Assembly (NCBI GenBank): GCA_963812245.1
Contig: CAWEUK010000004.1
Location: 1-64,000, forward strand
Source of the DNA: Salsipaludibacter sp963812245
GTDB lineage: Bacteria; Actinomycetota; Nitriliruptoria; Nitriliruptorales; Nitriliruptoraceae
Direction: 5' to 3'
DNA: 64,000 nucleotides
The position numbers and the translations under genes are program-made. Positions 44,457-53,324 of the stretch are shown piece by piece. The notes beneath the pieces were generated by a model that made no database searches, was not told the origin of the DNA, and worked only from the letters and a program-made list of their open reading frames with translations. Positions within the stretch are counted from its first letter, which is position 1, and the number at the start of each line of letters is the position of its first letter.

Positions 44457-46369
44457 TGGCTGGTCGCCAGAGCAGTCGACGACGTCTCGCCACCGTGCTC
44501 GTCAGCGTGGGCACCATCTCGGTGATCCTGCTGGTCTCGGTGGTCACCCTGATGGCCCGATTCTTGCTGGACAACGCCGCCACGGCGCAACTCGAAAGCG
44601 TCCGTGACGGGCGACAGGCGGCCGTCGAGCGCGGTGTCGAGGAGTTGCAGTCCAGCCTGGCAGCCATGGCCGCAGACCCCGGACTCGTCACGGCGGCGAC
44701 CGACCTGGCCGACGCGTGGCCGCCCCGCGACCTCGCCGATTCGGACTACACCGCTGCATACGCCGAGCACGACCCCTTCCTGCGCGAGTTGTTGGACTCC
44801 GCGGACGGCACTGACCTGTTGGTGGTGGCCGCCGACACCAACGACGTCGTGTACTCGGCGACCGGCGACGGCGACGCCGCCGAGCGTGCCGCGCAGTGGG
44901 AGGAAGCTGGTCTCTCAGCCCTCGTCGACCGCCTGCCAGACGTCCCGGTCGGCGATGCCGTGATCGTCGACGGCCCCGTGCTCGAGTCGGCTGACGGAAC
45001 TCGCACTGCCGTGGTGGCCGCCACCATCCGGTCCGGGGCGGAGGTGATCGGCGCACTGGTCATGCCCGTCTCGGCCCAGCACCTCACCGACCTGGTCAGC
45101 GGCGACGGGAACTGGGACCAACTCGGGCTCGGCAACAGTGGTGATGCGGCAGTCGTCGGCGCGGACGGCACGTTGCGAACCGAGCCACGAACCTGGATCG
45201 AGGACCCCCAGGACTACCTCGACCGACTTGCCGCCACCGGGGAGGGCGGCGAGGAGCAGGCCGCGGCGATCGAGGCAGCCGGCTCGCCGGTCCTGGTCCA
45301 GGCGATCGCCAATCCCGTGATCGCCGCGGCGGTTGGGGGGGAAGAGATCGTGGACACGGTTTCGGGGGTGCTCCAGGATCGAACCCGGGCGACCGCAGCG
45401 ATGGTCGAGTCCGGTGGGCTGGGGTGGGTCGTCGTCGCGACGCATTCGTCGAGCGACGCCCTGAACACGATCTGGGCCTTCGTGCGGTGGGTCGGCCTGC
45501 TGCTGGCGCTGGTCGTGCCGCTGATCATGCTGGCAGCATTTCTCCTGTCGCGTGCCCTGACGCGACCGATCCCCTCACTGGTGGCCGTGTCGTCGGAGTT
45601 GGCGGCGGGCAACCTCGATGTCGTGGTGCCGGACCTGGGTCGCAACGAGTTCGGCGACCTGGCCACACAACTCGGGGCGGTGGCGGTCGAGTTGCGACGC
45701 CAACGCGGTGCCGTGGAGGCCGAGGAGCAACGGATCCAGGGCATCCTGAGTGCCGTCGTGCCGGCGCGGCTGATGGATCGGGTGCGTGGTGGCGAGCGCG
45801 GCTTCTCCGACGTGCTCGAGACCGCCACGGTCGTGTCGGTGACCCTGATGGGGTTGCCGGACCCGTCGGGTGCCGAACAGGACATCGTGCTGGAGGCGAC
45901 AAGTCGGATCATGATCGACCTGGAGGAACTGGCGGCACGGTGCGACGTCGAAGCCGTCCGGGCTGCGGCGCGACACGAGCTGTTCCTGGCCGGACTGGGC
46001 GGACCCGATCCCGATGTCGACGTGGCAGCCGCCTTCGCGGTCCAGGTCCAGGAGACCGTCCATGCCGCCGGCCGCGAGTTCGGCCTGGACGTCGACGCGT
46101 CCGTCGGCATGGCGGCCGGCACGATTGGCACGGGCCTGATCGGCAGCACGCAGGTCGCATTCGGCGTCTGGGGTGATCCGCCGGGTCGAGCCGCTGCACT
46201 CAACAGCCTGGCCCGAGCGGGTGAGGTCCTGGTGGACGGCGATGTCGCCATGGCCCTGGGCGCCGCCTGGACGACGCATCCGGTCGAGGACGCCGTCGGT
46301 CTCAGTGACGACGACCTCGACGCCCACGTCATGACCGCATCGATGACCGCCAGCGCCACCGCCGACTGA
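44456..46369 (+). CDS. Cache-HAMP sensor with degenerate class III cyclase domain (third of operon)
   Basis: The 637-residue protein repeats the layout of the first gene: TM1 at about 12-36, outside Cache-like sensor (TDLLVVAADTNDVVYSATGD; VVAATIRSGAEVIGALVMPV), TM2 at about 342-368, and a HAMP domain (SRALTRPIPSLVAVSSELAA, NLDVVVP). A cyclase-homology domain spans about 445-610. Here both metal aspartates are gone (VVSVTLMGLPDPS; RAAARHELFLAGL). VWGDPPGRAAALNSLARAGE keeps only the outline of the cyclase C-terminal motif. It must be a pseudo-enzyme if the fold is right. ATG 44456 shares a base with the upstream stop (TGATG). The strict coupling suggests fixed stoichiometry with the channel. 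Confidence 0.82.
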   Translation: MAGRQSSRRRLATVLVSVGTISVILLVSVVTLMARFLLDNAATAQLESVRDGRQAAVERGVEELQSSLAAMAADPGLVTAATDLADAWPPRDLADSDYTAAYAEHDPFLRELLDSADGTDLLVVAADTNDVVYSATGDGDAAERAAQWEEAGLSALVDRLPDVPVGDAVIVDGPVLESADGTRTAVVAATIRSGAEVIGALVMPVSAQHLTDLVSGDGNWDQLGLGNSGDAAVVGADGTLRTEPRTWIEDPQDYLDRLAATGEGGEEQAAAIEAAGSPVLVQAIANPVIAAAVGGEEIVDTVSGVLQDRTRATAAMVESGGLGWVVVATHSSSDALNTIWAFVRWVGLLLALVVPLIMLAAFLLSRALTRPIPSLVAVSSELAAGNLDVVVPDLGRNEFGDLATQLGAVAVELRRQRGAVEAEEQRIQGILSAVVPARLMDRVRGGERGFSDVLETATVVSVTLMGLPDPSGAEQDIVLEATSRIMIDLEELAARCDVEAVRAAARHELFLAGLGGPDPDVDVAAAFAVQVQETVHAAGREFGLDVDASVGMAAGTIGTGLIGSTQVAFGVWGDPPGRAAALNSLARAGEVLVDGDVAMALGAAWTTHPVEDAVGLSDDDLDAHVMTASMTASATAD

Positions 46370-46443
46370 TGCTGGCCTGCGCCGCCACGCCCTGACGGAC
46401 CTTGCTGTGCGACGCCGCTGCGACGCCACATGCAGGCTGACCG

Positions 46444-46497
46444 GGCTGCAACGCCACGCCCTGACTCACTGGCTGCAACGCCGCGCCCTGACTCACT
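46444..46497. repeat. 27-bp direct repeat, two copies
   Basis: GGCTGCAACGCCACGCCCTG plus ACTCACT (46444-46470) is followed directly by a copy with one difference (46471-46497). A weaker third relative (GCCGCCACGCCCTGACGGAC) lies at 46381-46400. The region is the convergent gap between the sensor operon and the HNH gene. It may contribute to transcription termination or be a small expanding repeat. Confidence 0.7.
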
Positions 46498-46597
46498 GGG
46501 CTACACGTCGTCCGAGTTGGGCCATCGTGACGGTGCCGCCTCCTCGAGTTGGGCGAGGGTGACGCCGCGTGGACGCCGCGTCGAGCTCGGTCACTGA

Positions 46598-48433
46598 TCA
46601 GGGGACTCCACGCAGGGTCGGTTGCCCAGATCTCGACTCGCGAGCCGTGGCACCGGCGGGGCGTGTTCGCTGGCGACGTGCCTTCGCGTCCGGACGCGAA
46701 GGCTCTTCCGAAGATGCAGGCTCGTCCGGGCGTGGTGGCTCGGGGGGATGTGCAGGCTCGGAGGGGCGAGCTGGCTCGGCGGGTGGTCCCGGTCCTCGGG
46801 GCAGGACGGAGCCGCCCGGGGGTGGGGCTCGGTCCGGCGTTCGCACTGGCTGTCCTGTGACCGTGGCTGGCTGCGAGTCGTGCCGGGGCTCAGTGACGAC
46901 CACCTTGCCGTGGGGAGACCGCCAGGTGACCCGGCTCGTCGCGACCTCGAGGGATGCGGTCCAGCCCTGGTCATGCACCAGGCGGTGGCAGTGGTGGCAC
47001 AGCGCCAGCCCGTTGTCCACGGACGTGACACCGTCGTCGCTCCACCACACCAGGTGATGGATGGCTGTCCATGCGATCGGTCGGGCGCAGTTGGGGCCGC
47101 GGCAGCCGCGGTCGCGGGCGTTGACCGCGCGTCGTTGCGGACCGGACCAGTTCCGAGTGGCGCGACCAACGTCCAGGACCTGTGATGCCGCCGTCGTGAC
47201 GATCCGGGACACGGATGCGTCGCACCAGATCCGTCGCAGCCCTTGGGGTGAGATCTTCCCACCCCACGCAAGTTCACCTGCAGGCAGGTCCGCCCAGCGG
47301 GGGTCGTCTGGAGCGGGAGCCGCCTGCGGGTGATCTGGGTCGGGCGCACCTGCCCGTGACAGGTCGGCCGACACGGTGGCAGCAGGGACGATGACGGAGA
47401 TGTGGGGACGGGTGATGCCACCAGCGGTCGGCGCCAGTCCGCCATCCAACACGGCGGCTGTGACGGCCCCAAGCGCATCGGCGAGGCGTTGCTCGGGCCT
47501 GCGACGTTGCTCGAGTGGTGTGCCCGGGGGATCGGCCTGATCATGGGCGTCCAGCGCTGTTCGCAGGGACTGGCCGAACTCGTCGGGCAGGTCACCGGAC
47601 AGTCCCCACATGCCGGATGGACGCCGCCACAACCGGACCCTTCGCGCCGCGTGTTGTCGACGTTCGTCGCGCAGCATGGCGGTGGCATCGGCCTGCTGTT
47701 GTCGCTCCTTGATCCTGGATCGCAGCTTCTCGGGCGACGATGCGCGGGCCACCTCCACCAGCTCGGCATCTGTGCGTTCGACCGGTCCGAGACGCCCATC
47801 CCGGGCAGCCTGGACCACGGCATCAGCTGCCTCGTCCGTGATCGCGCCGTCGGTCAGTGCGCGACGAACGGCAGGCAGATCGTCGATGTCCGTGGCCAGT
47901 CTGGCCAGACGCGCAGCGTCACGCCCAGATCGATTGGTTCTGGCCTTGAGCCACTCTGCGGTGGAGGCAGCGCCATCTGCCCGGACCGCCCCAGACCGCG
48001 CCAATGCCCGGACGGTGTCGGCCTGTCCGGTCGTCGCCAGGCCGGCAAGGCGTTCGAAGAGCGTCAGGGCCTCGCGCAGCGAGCGGACGTCCACGTCGCT
48101 CCCGCCCGTGGATCCCAGGGAGGCCGGAAAGCCGTTCGCCGCCACTGCATGCGTCAAGGCGCCGGATTCGGGTGTCGTTGCACCCGCGCCAAGGGCGGTG
48201 GCGATGAGCTCGACCCCATGTCGAATGGATGCCAGCCAGTCATCGCTCGAACGTATGGCACGGGAGGCTGGATCGATGTCGTACGAGCCTGGATCCTGGG
48301 CGGCCAGCGATGGGTGCGAATCACGGTCGGCTCCGGGCTGGCTGCCCCGACTCCCCCAGGACCAGCGACGACGACCACCGGCGGTGCATCGGCCGGCTCG
48401 GGACCAGCTCGGGCGACGCGCGGACTCCGGCAC
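46598..48433 (-). CDS. DUF222/13E12-family protein with HNH endonuclease domain
   Basis: The 611-residue protein has the DUF222 region (about 100-400; ADTVRALARSGAVRADGAAS, ARLATDIDDLPAVRRALTDG). A C-terminal HNH domain follows: ARDRGCRGPNCARPIAWTAI, HHLVWWSDDGVTSVDNGLAL, CHHCHRLVHDQGW, with the zinc-type cysteines and the HNH histidines. A Pro/Glu/Arg-rich tail closes it. GTG 48433 is chosen because AAGGAG lies six bases upstream. A 16-bp perfect SOS palindrome sits 25 bp before it. In mycobacteria, 13E12-family genes are known to be LexA-controlled, so DNA-damage induction is expected. Such genes are often multicopy and spread within genomes. Confidence 0.9.
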   Translation of the reverse strand: MPESARRPSWSRAGRCTAGGRRRWSWGSRGSQPGADRDSHPSLAAQDPGSYDIDPASRAIRSSDDWLASIRHGVELIATALGAGATTPESGALTHAVAANGFPASLGSTGGSDVDVRSLREALTLFERLAGLATTGQADTVRALARSGAVRADGAASTAEWLKARTNRSGRDAARLARLATDIDDLPAVRRALTDGAITDEAADAVVQAARDGRLGPVERTDAELVEVARASSPEKLRSRIKERQQQADATAMLRDERRQHAARRVRLWRRPSGMWGLSGDLPDEFGQSLRTALDAHDQADPPGTPLEQRRRPEQRLADALGAVTAAVLDGGLAPTAGGITRPHISVIVPAATVSADLSRAGAPDPDHPQAAPAPDDPRWADLPAGELAWGGKISPQGLRRIWCDASVSRIVTTAASQVLDVGRATRNWSGPQRRAVNARDRGCRGPNCARPIAWTAIHHLVWWSDDGVTSVDNGLALCHHCHRLVHDQGWTASLEVATSRVTWRSPHGKVVVTEPRHDSQPATVTGQPVRTPDRAPPPGGSVLPRGPGPPAEPARPSEPAHPPEPPRPDEPASSEEPSRPDAKARRQRTRPAGATARESRSGQPTLRGVP

Positions 48434-48457
48434 TTGCCGCTCCTTCGTGGAACGTGA

Positions 48458-48473
48458 TCGAACGTACGTTCGA
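48458..48473. promoter_or_regulatory. LexA-type SOS box, perfect 16-bp palindrome
   Basis: TCGAACGTACGTTCGA is fully self-complementary and matches the actinobacterial SOS consensus TCGAAC-N4-GTTCGA. It lies 25 bp upstream of the HNH gene start, where bound LexA would block transcription. Confidence 0.85.
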
Positions 48474-48480
48474 AGAATAG

Positions 48481-49112
48481 CATGCATGAGAATGCGTGTC
48501 AATAGTCGTGGATGCGCAAGCTGCGGACTTGCGATCACGGCGGTGATCGGCCTGCATCCGTCACAGGCTCGGTCGAATTGCGGCGCCGTCCACCCTGGCC
48601 GCGACCCTACGCGTGGAGCCATGGTCCATGGGGCCGGCAGCGGGAAGGGGCGGGCAACGTCTGCGAACGGGCCCCCACGCCCTGACCCGCCGCATGGATT
48701 GGTCAGGATGGATTGGTCAGGATCGGAGAAGACGCCTGATCCTGCCGCAGTTGTCACGCGCCCGGACGACGACTGCGGCGCCGCGCGCGGTTGCAGCGGC
48801 TGCCCTCGTCGTGGCGGGCTGCGAAGTCGTCTCTGCGTCGTGTCGGCGTCCGGAGTCGACCATTGGGTCGTGGCGGCCCCCAGTCCTTGCTGGTGGGCGC
48901 CACCCGCCATCCTGCGACCACACGCGTTAGGGTGCCGCCCGGCGGGCGCGCGATGGTCCATCGCCCCCGGCGGGCGCGCCATGGTCCGTCGACCGGCGCA
49001 CCTGCGAAGGATGACCATTGATCGCACTGCGGGAGACGCCAGCCTGCCCAGGCCTGTCGACGCTGCAGGTTGCGCGTGCACTGCCCGACACCCTCATTGA
49101 CTCGAGACTGCC
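48481..49112. other. Long intergenic region with direct repeats
   Basis: No gene is supported in these 632 bp. A 25-bp direct repeat occurs at 48939-48963 and 48967-48991 (CCGGCGGGCGCGC-ATGGTCC-TCG, two differences, 28-bp spacing). GGATTGGTCA is repeated at 48696 and 48710. The region contains the divergent promoters of the HNH and ClC genes. Short Arg-rich frames here look like GC shadows. Confidence 0.5.
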
Positions 49113-50513
49113 ATGAGCACCACCGAACCGCCCGGGGCGGCCACCTCAGATGCTGCCCCCAAGACCGCTGCCGCCACTGCGGCGGCGATGCTCCGGGACC
49201 CGAAGTACCTCCCCATGCTGGTGATTGGCGGGCTGCTCGGGTTGCCGGTCGCGATGATCGCGTACGGGTTCCTCGCGGTCGTCGGGGCTGCCCAGGACTA
49301 CCTGTTCACCACGCTGCCCACGCAGTTGGGATTCGCGTCGCAGCCGTCGTGGTGGTCGATCCCGCTGTTGACGCTCAGTGGCCTGCTCGTGGCCCTCACG
49401 ATCAAGAAGCTGCCGGGCGACGCCGGCCACAAGCCGGCGGAGGGCTTCCACGCCGGCGGCCCGGTCGAGCCACGTCACCTGCCCGGCATCGCGCTGGCCG
49501 CCTTCCTCACGCTGAGCCTGGGCGTGGTGCTGGGTCCGGAGGCACCGCTGCTGGCGATCGGCAGCGGGTTGGGAGTGCTGGGCCTCCGGCTGATCAAGCA
49601 TGATGCCCCGAAGCCAGCCGTGGCCGTGATCGCGAGCGCAGGAAGCTTCGCCGCCATCGCGACGCTGCTCGGATCGCCACTGGCCGGTGCCTTCCTGCTG
49701 ATGGAGGCGGCGGGCCTGGGTGGCGCCATGCTGGGCGTCGTGCTGGTCCCCGGACTGCTGGCTGCCGGCATGGGTGCGCTCATGTACGTCGGCCTGGACG
49801 CACTCACCGGCCTCGGGACCTTCTCGCTGGGCGTGCCGGACCTGCCACCGGTCGGCAGTCCCACGGTGGGGCAGTTCCTGTGGGCCATCGGCATCGGCAT
49901 CCTGGCCGCCGTGCTGGGAGCCGGGATCACCAGGGGGGGCCTGGCGCTCCAGCGCATCGTGGAACCCCGGACGGTCAGGGCCCTGCCGGTCGTCGGCCTG
50001 GGCATCGGGCTGCTGGTCATGCTGTTCGTCGAGGTGACCGGTCAGGATGCCGCCAACGTGCTGTTCTCGGGGCAGGATCAACTCGGGCCGTTGATCACCG
50101 GGGCCGCGGGGTGGACCGTCGGCGCGATGATCCTGCTGGTGGTGTGCAAGGGGCTGGCCTACACCCTCGCCCTGAGTGGCTTTCGCGGTGGCCCCGTGTT
50201 TCCCGCCATGTTCACCGGTGCCGCTGTCGGCATTGCGCTGTCCCACCTGCCGGGCCTGCCGATGGTTGCCGGTGCGGCCATGGGGATCGGGGCGATGACC
50301 GTCGCCATGCTCGGGCTCCCGTTCGTCTCGGTCCTGCTCGTGACGCTGTTCCTCCCCGAGGGGTTGGAGTTGATGCCGATGGTCATCGTTGCGGTCGTGG
50401 TGTCCTGGGTCGTGTCGGCCAGGATCGGCCCGCACGAGCCCGACGCGACACCAAAGACCGCACCGACGGGGCCGGACGTCGACACGGCCACCACGGCGAC
50501 GCACCCGACATGA
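49113..50513 (+). CDS. ClC family chloride channel/transporter
   Basis: The 466-residue membrane protein has 10-12 helices and ClC signatures: LGVVLGPEAPLLAIGSGLG (GxxGxE-type region), ALSGFRGGPVFPAMFTGAAV (GxFxP-type anion site) and an internal repeat of the fold. The usual GSGIP site is altered (GDAGHKPAEGFH). The Glu of LGPEAP is the candidate gating glutamate. No CBS domains are present. It probably exchanges or conducts chloride or related anions. ATG 49113 follows a weak site (GAGACTGCC). Confidence 0.88.
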   Translation: MSTTEPPGAATSDAAPKTAAATAAAMLRDPKYLPMLVIGGLLGLPVAMIAYGFLAVVGAAQDYLFTTLPTQLGFASQPSWWSIPLLTLSGLLVALTIKKLPGDAGHKPAEGFHAGGPVEPRHLPGIALAAFLTLSLGVVLGPEAPLLAIGSGLGVLGLRLIKHDAPKPAVAVIASAGSFAAIATLLGSPLAGAFLLMEAAGLGGAMLGVVLVPGLLAAGMGALMYVGLDALTGLGTFSLGVPDLPPVGSPTVGQFLWAIGIGILAAVLGAGITRGGLALQRIVEPRTVRALPVVGLGIGLLVMLFVEVTGQDAANVLFSGQDQLGPLITGAAGWTVGAMILLVVCKGLAYTLALSGFRGGPVFPAMFTGAAVGIALSHLPGLPMVAGAAMGIGAMTVAMLGLPFVSVLLVTLFLPEGLELMPMVIVAVVVSWVVSARIGPHEPDATPKTAPTGPDVDTATTATHPT

Positions 50514-50574
50514 ACACCCGTGAGGAAGGACGTCGCGTGAGGAAGGACGCAGCGCGGCGGATGGGGGTGGGCCA

Positions 50575-50997
50575 GTGACGGACGAGGCCAGACCGGCCAC
50601 TGTCGCCGACGTCCACGCCCTGGCGCAGGGGATGCCACACGTGACGGTGCAGCACGGGGCAGGTGACAATCCGGTCTACCAGGTGGGCAGCAAGTCCTTC
50701 GTGTTCTTCCGCAACCCCAGGCCGGACGCCGTCGACCCGACGACTGGCGAGCGCTGGGACGACGTCATCGTCTTCTGGGTGCCGTCGGAACTGGACAAGC
50801 AGGCGCTGGTCCAGGATCCCGACACCCCGTTCTTCACCACGCCCCATTTCGACGGTCATCGCTCGGTCCTCGTTCGAGGCAGTCGCATCGGCGAGGTCTC
50901 CTACGGCGAGGTCGCCGAGGTGGTGCAGGACGCCTGGATGTCGCAGACGTCGAACCGGCGACGCCAGGCCTGGCTGGACGAGCACCCCATCGAGTGA
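50575..50997 (+). CDS. MmcQ/YjbR-like small protein
   Basis: The 140-residue soluble protein shows the MmcQ/YjbR fold pattern: ATVADVHALAQGMPHVTVQH, VYQVGSKSFVFFR, an inserted loop, then FFTTPHFDGHRSVLVRGSRI and VAEVVQDAWMSQTSNRRRQA. These proteins have a CyaY-like fold and are often labelled DNA-binding without proof. The GTG at 50575 lies 62 bp after the ClC stop on the same strand, preceded by GGGGGTGGG. The frame is convincing; the role is unknown. Confidence 0.82.
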   Translation: MTDEARPATVADVHALAQGMPHVTVQHGAGDNPVYQVGSKSFVFFRNPRPDAVDPTTGERWDDVIVFWVPSELDKQALVQDPDTPFFTTPHFDGHRSVLVRGSRIGEVSYGEVAEVVQDAWMSQTSNRRRQAWLDEHPIE

Positions 50998-51140
50998 GTG
51001 TCGGCGCCACGTGGGGGCCCGCGGCGCAGCGAGCAGCAGCGAGCAGCAGCGCGGTGCGCGGTGCGCACCTGCGGATCGTGGCGGTATCACGACCGGCTCG
51101 GTCCGTCTCCCCACGCGCACACCCACGGGGAGGACACGAC

Positions 51141-51368
51141 ATGGAGGCCTCGACTCGCGCCCGTCGCGTGCCGGCCGGGATCCGCAGGTCGAACGTCCTG
51201 GGTCCCGGGGATGTCGTCCACGACGAGGTGCTGCACCCGGGCGCAGTCGTGTGGCTGGCCGAGCCGCCCCTGAGCCCCCACGAGTCGAACCGATTCCTCG
51301 AGGCTGCCACGCGAGCCGCCATGGCCGCCCACCCGGCTGGCCGAGCCCGTCACCTCCGCGTGGTCTGA
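51141..51368 (+). CDS. Small hypothetical protein (75 residues)
   Basis: ATG 51141 has an excellent GGGGAGG site. The protein contains SNVLGPGDVVHDEVLHPGAV, VWLAEPPLSPHESNRFLEAA, and a basic end. It has no membrane segment or known motif. The good ribosome site and codon bias support a real gene, but its function is unknown. Confidence 0.5.
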   Translation: MEASTRARRVPAGIRRSNVLGPGDVVHDEVLHPGAVVWLAEPPLSPHESNRFLEAATRAAMAAHPAGRARHLRVV

Positions 51369-51441
51369 CGCGGGCGGCGGGCGGGTCGGTCACCTGGGCG
51401 CAGTCCGTCATCGCACCGTGGCGTTGGCGTGTTGGGGCCCA

Positions 51442-51951
51442 TCAGGCCCGACGCAGGTCGAACACGGCGATCCGACGCGGGGCTGCACGGTCCTCGTAGC
51501 CCGCGTACCCGGGCCAGGCCCGGACGAACTGGTTCCAGATGGCCGTGCGACGATCACCCTCGACCTCGACGGCCTCGAAGTCCCAGGACTCCTGGTCGAC
51601 GGTGAGGCTGCCGTGGGGGTCGGACCGCAGGTTGTGGACCCATCCCGGATGCTTCGGTCGGCCGTAGTTGGAGCCCACGACGGCGACACCCTCCTGGGTC
51701 GGCAGGACGATCAGCGGTGACCGACGCGGTTGTCCACTGCGTGCCCCGGTCGTGCGCACCATTGCGACCGGCAGGCCTGAGATGAGGCTCGTGAGCGTGT
51801 GGCGTCCGTCGGTGCGACCATGGATCGCCAGGTCGAAGCGATGGAGGTGATGGCGGGTTGCCCACAGACCGGGGGGCGACGCGGCAAGCCGTCGGACGAG
51901 ACGCACGGGGATCGGCGGCGTGTCGACCTGTGGCGCGGGCTGATGGTCCAT
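51442..51951 (-). CDS. Deazaflavin-dependent nitroreductase family protein
   Basis: The 169-residue protein fits the DDN/split-barrel F420-dependent family: VAMVRTTGARSGQPRRSPLI (TxGRxSGxxRxxPL), GVAVVGSNYGRPKHPGWVHN and LRSDPHGSLTVDQESWDFEA, with AWPGYAGYEDRAAPRRIAVF at the end. Such enzymes use reduced F420 to reduce quinones or nitro-compounds. ATG 51951 follows AGGAGG. Presence of this family suggests the organism makes coenzyme F420, as many actinobacteria do. Confidence 0.92.
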   Translation of the reverse strand: MDHQPAPQVDTPPIPVRLVRRLAASPPGLWATRHHLHRFDLAIHGRTDGRHTLTSLISGLPVAMVRTTGARSGQPRRSPLIVLPTQEGVAVVGSNYGRPKHPGWVHNLRSDPHGSLTVDQESWDFEAVEVEGDRRTAIWNQFVRAWPGYAGYEDRAAPRRIAVFDLRRA

Positions 51952-52164
51952 GATGATTCCTCCTGGTGGCCCCAGTGTCGCAGGTGGCCGCGGGTGGTTG
52001 CCGGGACGACAACCGGCCGGGTGATCGCGGCGCTCGGCGTTTGTGGTGGGGCGCTCGGCGGGAAGACTGGTGCTGTCCCGGTCCGGCATGGCCAGCAGCA
52101 GCATGCCCGTACCGTGGCCCCCATGCGTCGCAGCTGACCGACCCCACCCACACGTGAGACCACC

Positions 52165-53151
52165 ATGCCTCGAGACGACGACGCCACCAGTCAGGACGGT
52201 GCCGACCGTGGCCGCGACGCCACGACGCCCCCCGACATCCCGGCGCAGGGTTGGAAGGACATCGGTCGTCGAGCCCTGGCCGAGGTCCGGTCGGACAACC
52301 TCACCCTGGTGGCTGCCGGGGTCGCCTTCTACGCCTGGTTGGCGGTCCTGCCGGCCATCGTCGCAGTCGTGCTGGTCTATGGACTGGTCGCCGACCCTGC
52401 CCAGGTGACCGAGCTCCTGCGCACCATCACCTCGTCGGTGTCGCCAGCGGTCGCGGACATCCTGACCGAGGTGGTCACCAACGTGACCACCACCGAACGC
52501 AGTGGCATCACCGTCGGCCTGCTGGTGACCCTGGTCGGGGTGCTGTGGACCACGTCTGCGGGGATCGACGGGCTGGTGCGCGGCATCAACATCGCCTACG
52601 ACGAGGACCTGCGTTCGTTCCCACGGCGACGCGGGTTGGCGCTGCTGCTGACCCTGGGCGCGATGGTCCTGGCGATCGTGGTGGTCGCACTGATCGCCGT
52701 GGCGCCCTGGGTGCTCGAACAGCTGGGCCTGGGTTCGATCACCACGCTGCTGGTCAACATCGGACGGTGGCTGCTCGTGGCCATCCTCGTGCTGGTGTCA
52801 CTGGGCGTGCTCTACCGGTTTGCCCCACACAGATCGGATGCCCAGGTGCGATGGCTCAGTTGGGGAGCGGGCGTGGCCACGGTCCTGTTGCTCGTGGGAT
52901 CCGCCGGATTTGGCCTGTACGTCCAGGTGCTCGGACGCTACAACGCGACGTACGGGACCCTTGCCGGGGTCATCATCCTGAACCTGTGGCTGTTCCTGTC
53001 CGCCTTCGCCGTGTTGCTCGGTGCCGAGGTCAACGCCGAGATGGAGGCGCAGACCCGGCACGACACGACCACGGGCGAACCCCGGCCGATGGGCCAGCGC
53101 GGCGCGGTCAAGGCCGACACCCTCGGCGAGATCCCCGGCGAACACGGATGA
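52165..53151 (+). CDS. YihY/BrkB family membrane protein
   Basis: The 328-residue protein has six helices and the YihY signatures: DNLTLVAAGVAFYAWLAVLP, LWTTSAGIDGLVRGINIAYD, LYRFAPHRSDAQVRWLSWGA and YNATYGTLAGVIILNLWLFL, followed by LGAEVNAEMEA. Once called RNase BN by mistake, the family's true role is unknown; a transporter is likely. The start at ATG 52165 is the first in frame. No operon partner is obvious. Confidence 0.92.
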   Translation: MPRDDDATSQDGADRGRDATTPPDIPAQGWKDIGRRALAEVRSDNLTLVAAGVAFYAWLAVLPAIVAVVLVYGLVADPAQVTELLRTITSSVSPAVADILTEVVTNVTTTERSGITVGLLVTLVGVLWTTSAGIDGLVRGINIAYDEDLRSFPRRRGLALLLTLGAMVLAIVVVALIAVAPWVLEQLGLGSITTLLVNIGRWLLVAILVLVSLGVLYRFAPHRSDAQVRWLSWGAGVATVLLLVGSAGFGLYVQVLGRYNATYGTLAGVIILNLWLFLSAFAVLLGAEVNAEMEAQTRHDTTTGEPRPMGQRGAVKADTLGEIPGEHG

Positions 53152-53272
53152 CAGGTGACTGCCCGCGGACGTCTTCGTGGCACTGCGGTTGGAGGTGGGT
53201 GCATGCCCGGCAGGGACTGGCAGGATCCTCCCGTGGCCGGGACCGACCGTCGACCGAGCCAACGTGACTGCC

Positions 53273-53314
53273 GCTTGTCGTCGCGCCCATGGGGGCTTGT
53301 CGTCGCGCCCGTGG
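53273..53314. repeat. 20-bp direct repeat, two copies
   Basis: GCTTGTCGTCGCGCCCATGG (53273-53292) recurs at 53295-53314 with one change, spaced 22 bp. It lies in the convergent gap between the YihY and MFS genes and overlaps no gene. Confidence 0.65.
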
Positions 53315-53324
53315 ATCGCCGGGC

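Noticed and set aside
40600..46369. Active adenylate/guanylate cyclases
   Set aside because: Both domains lack the first metal Asp and the second lacks both, so they are called degenerate.
46444..46497. Candidate CRISPR repeats
   Set aside because: Only two copies, directly adjacent without spacers, and no cas genes nearby.
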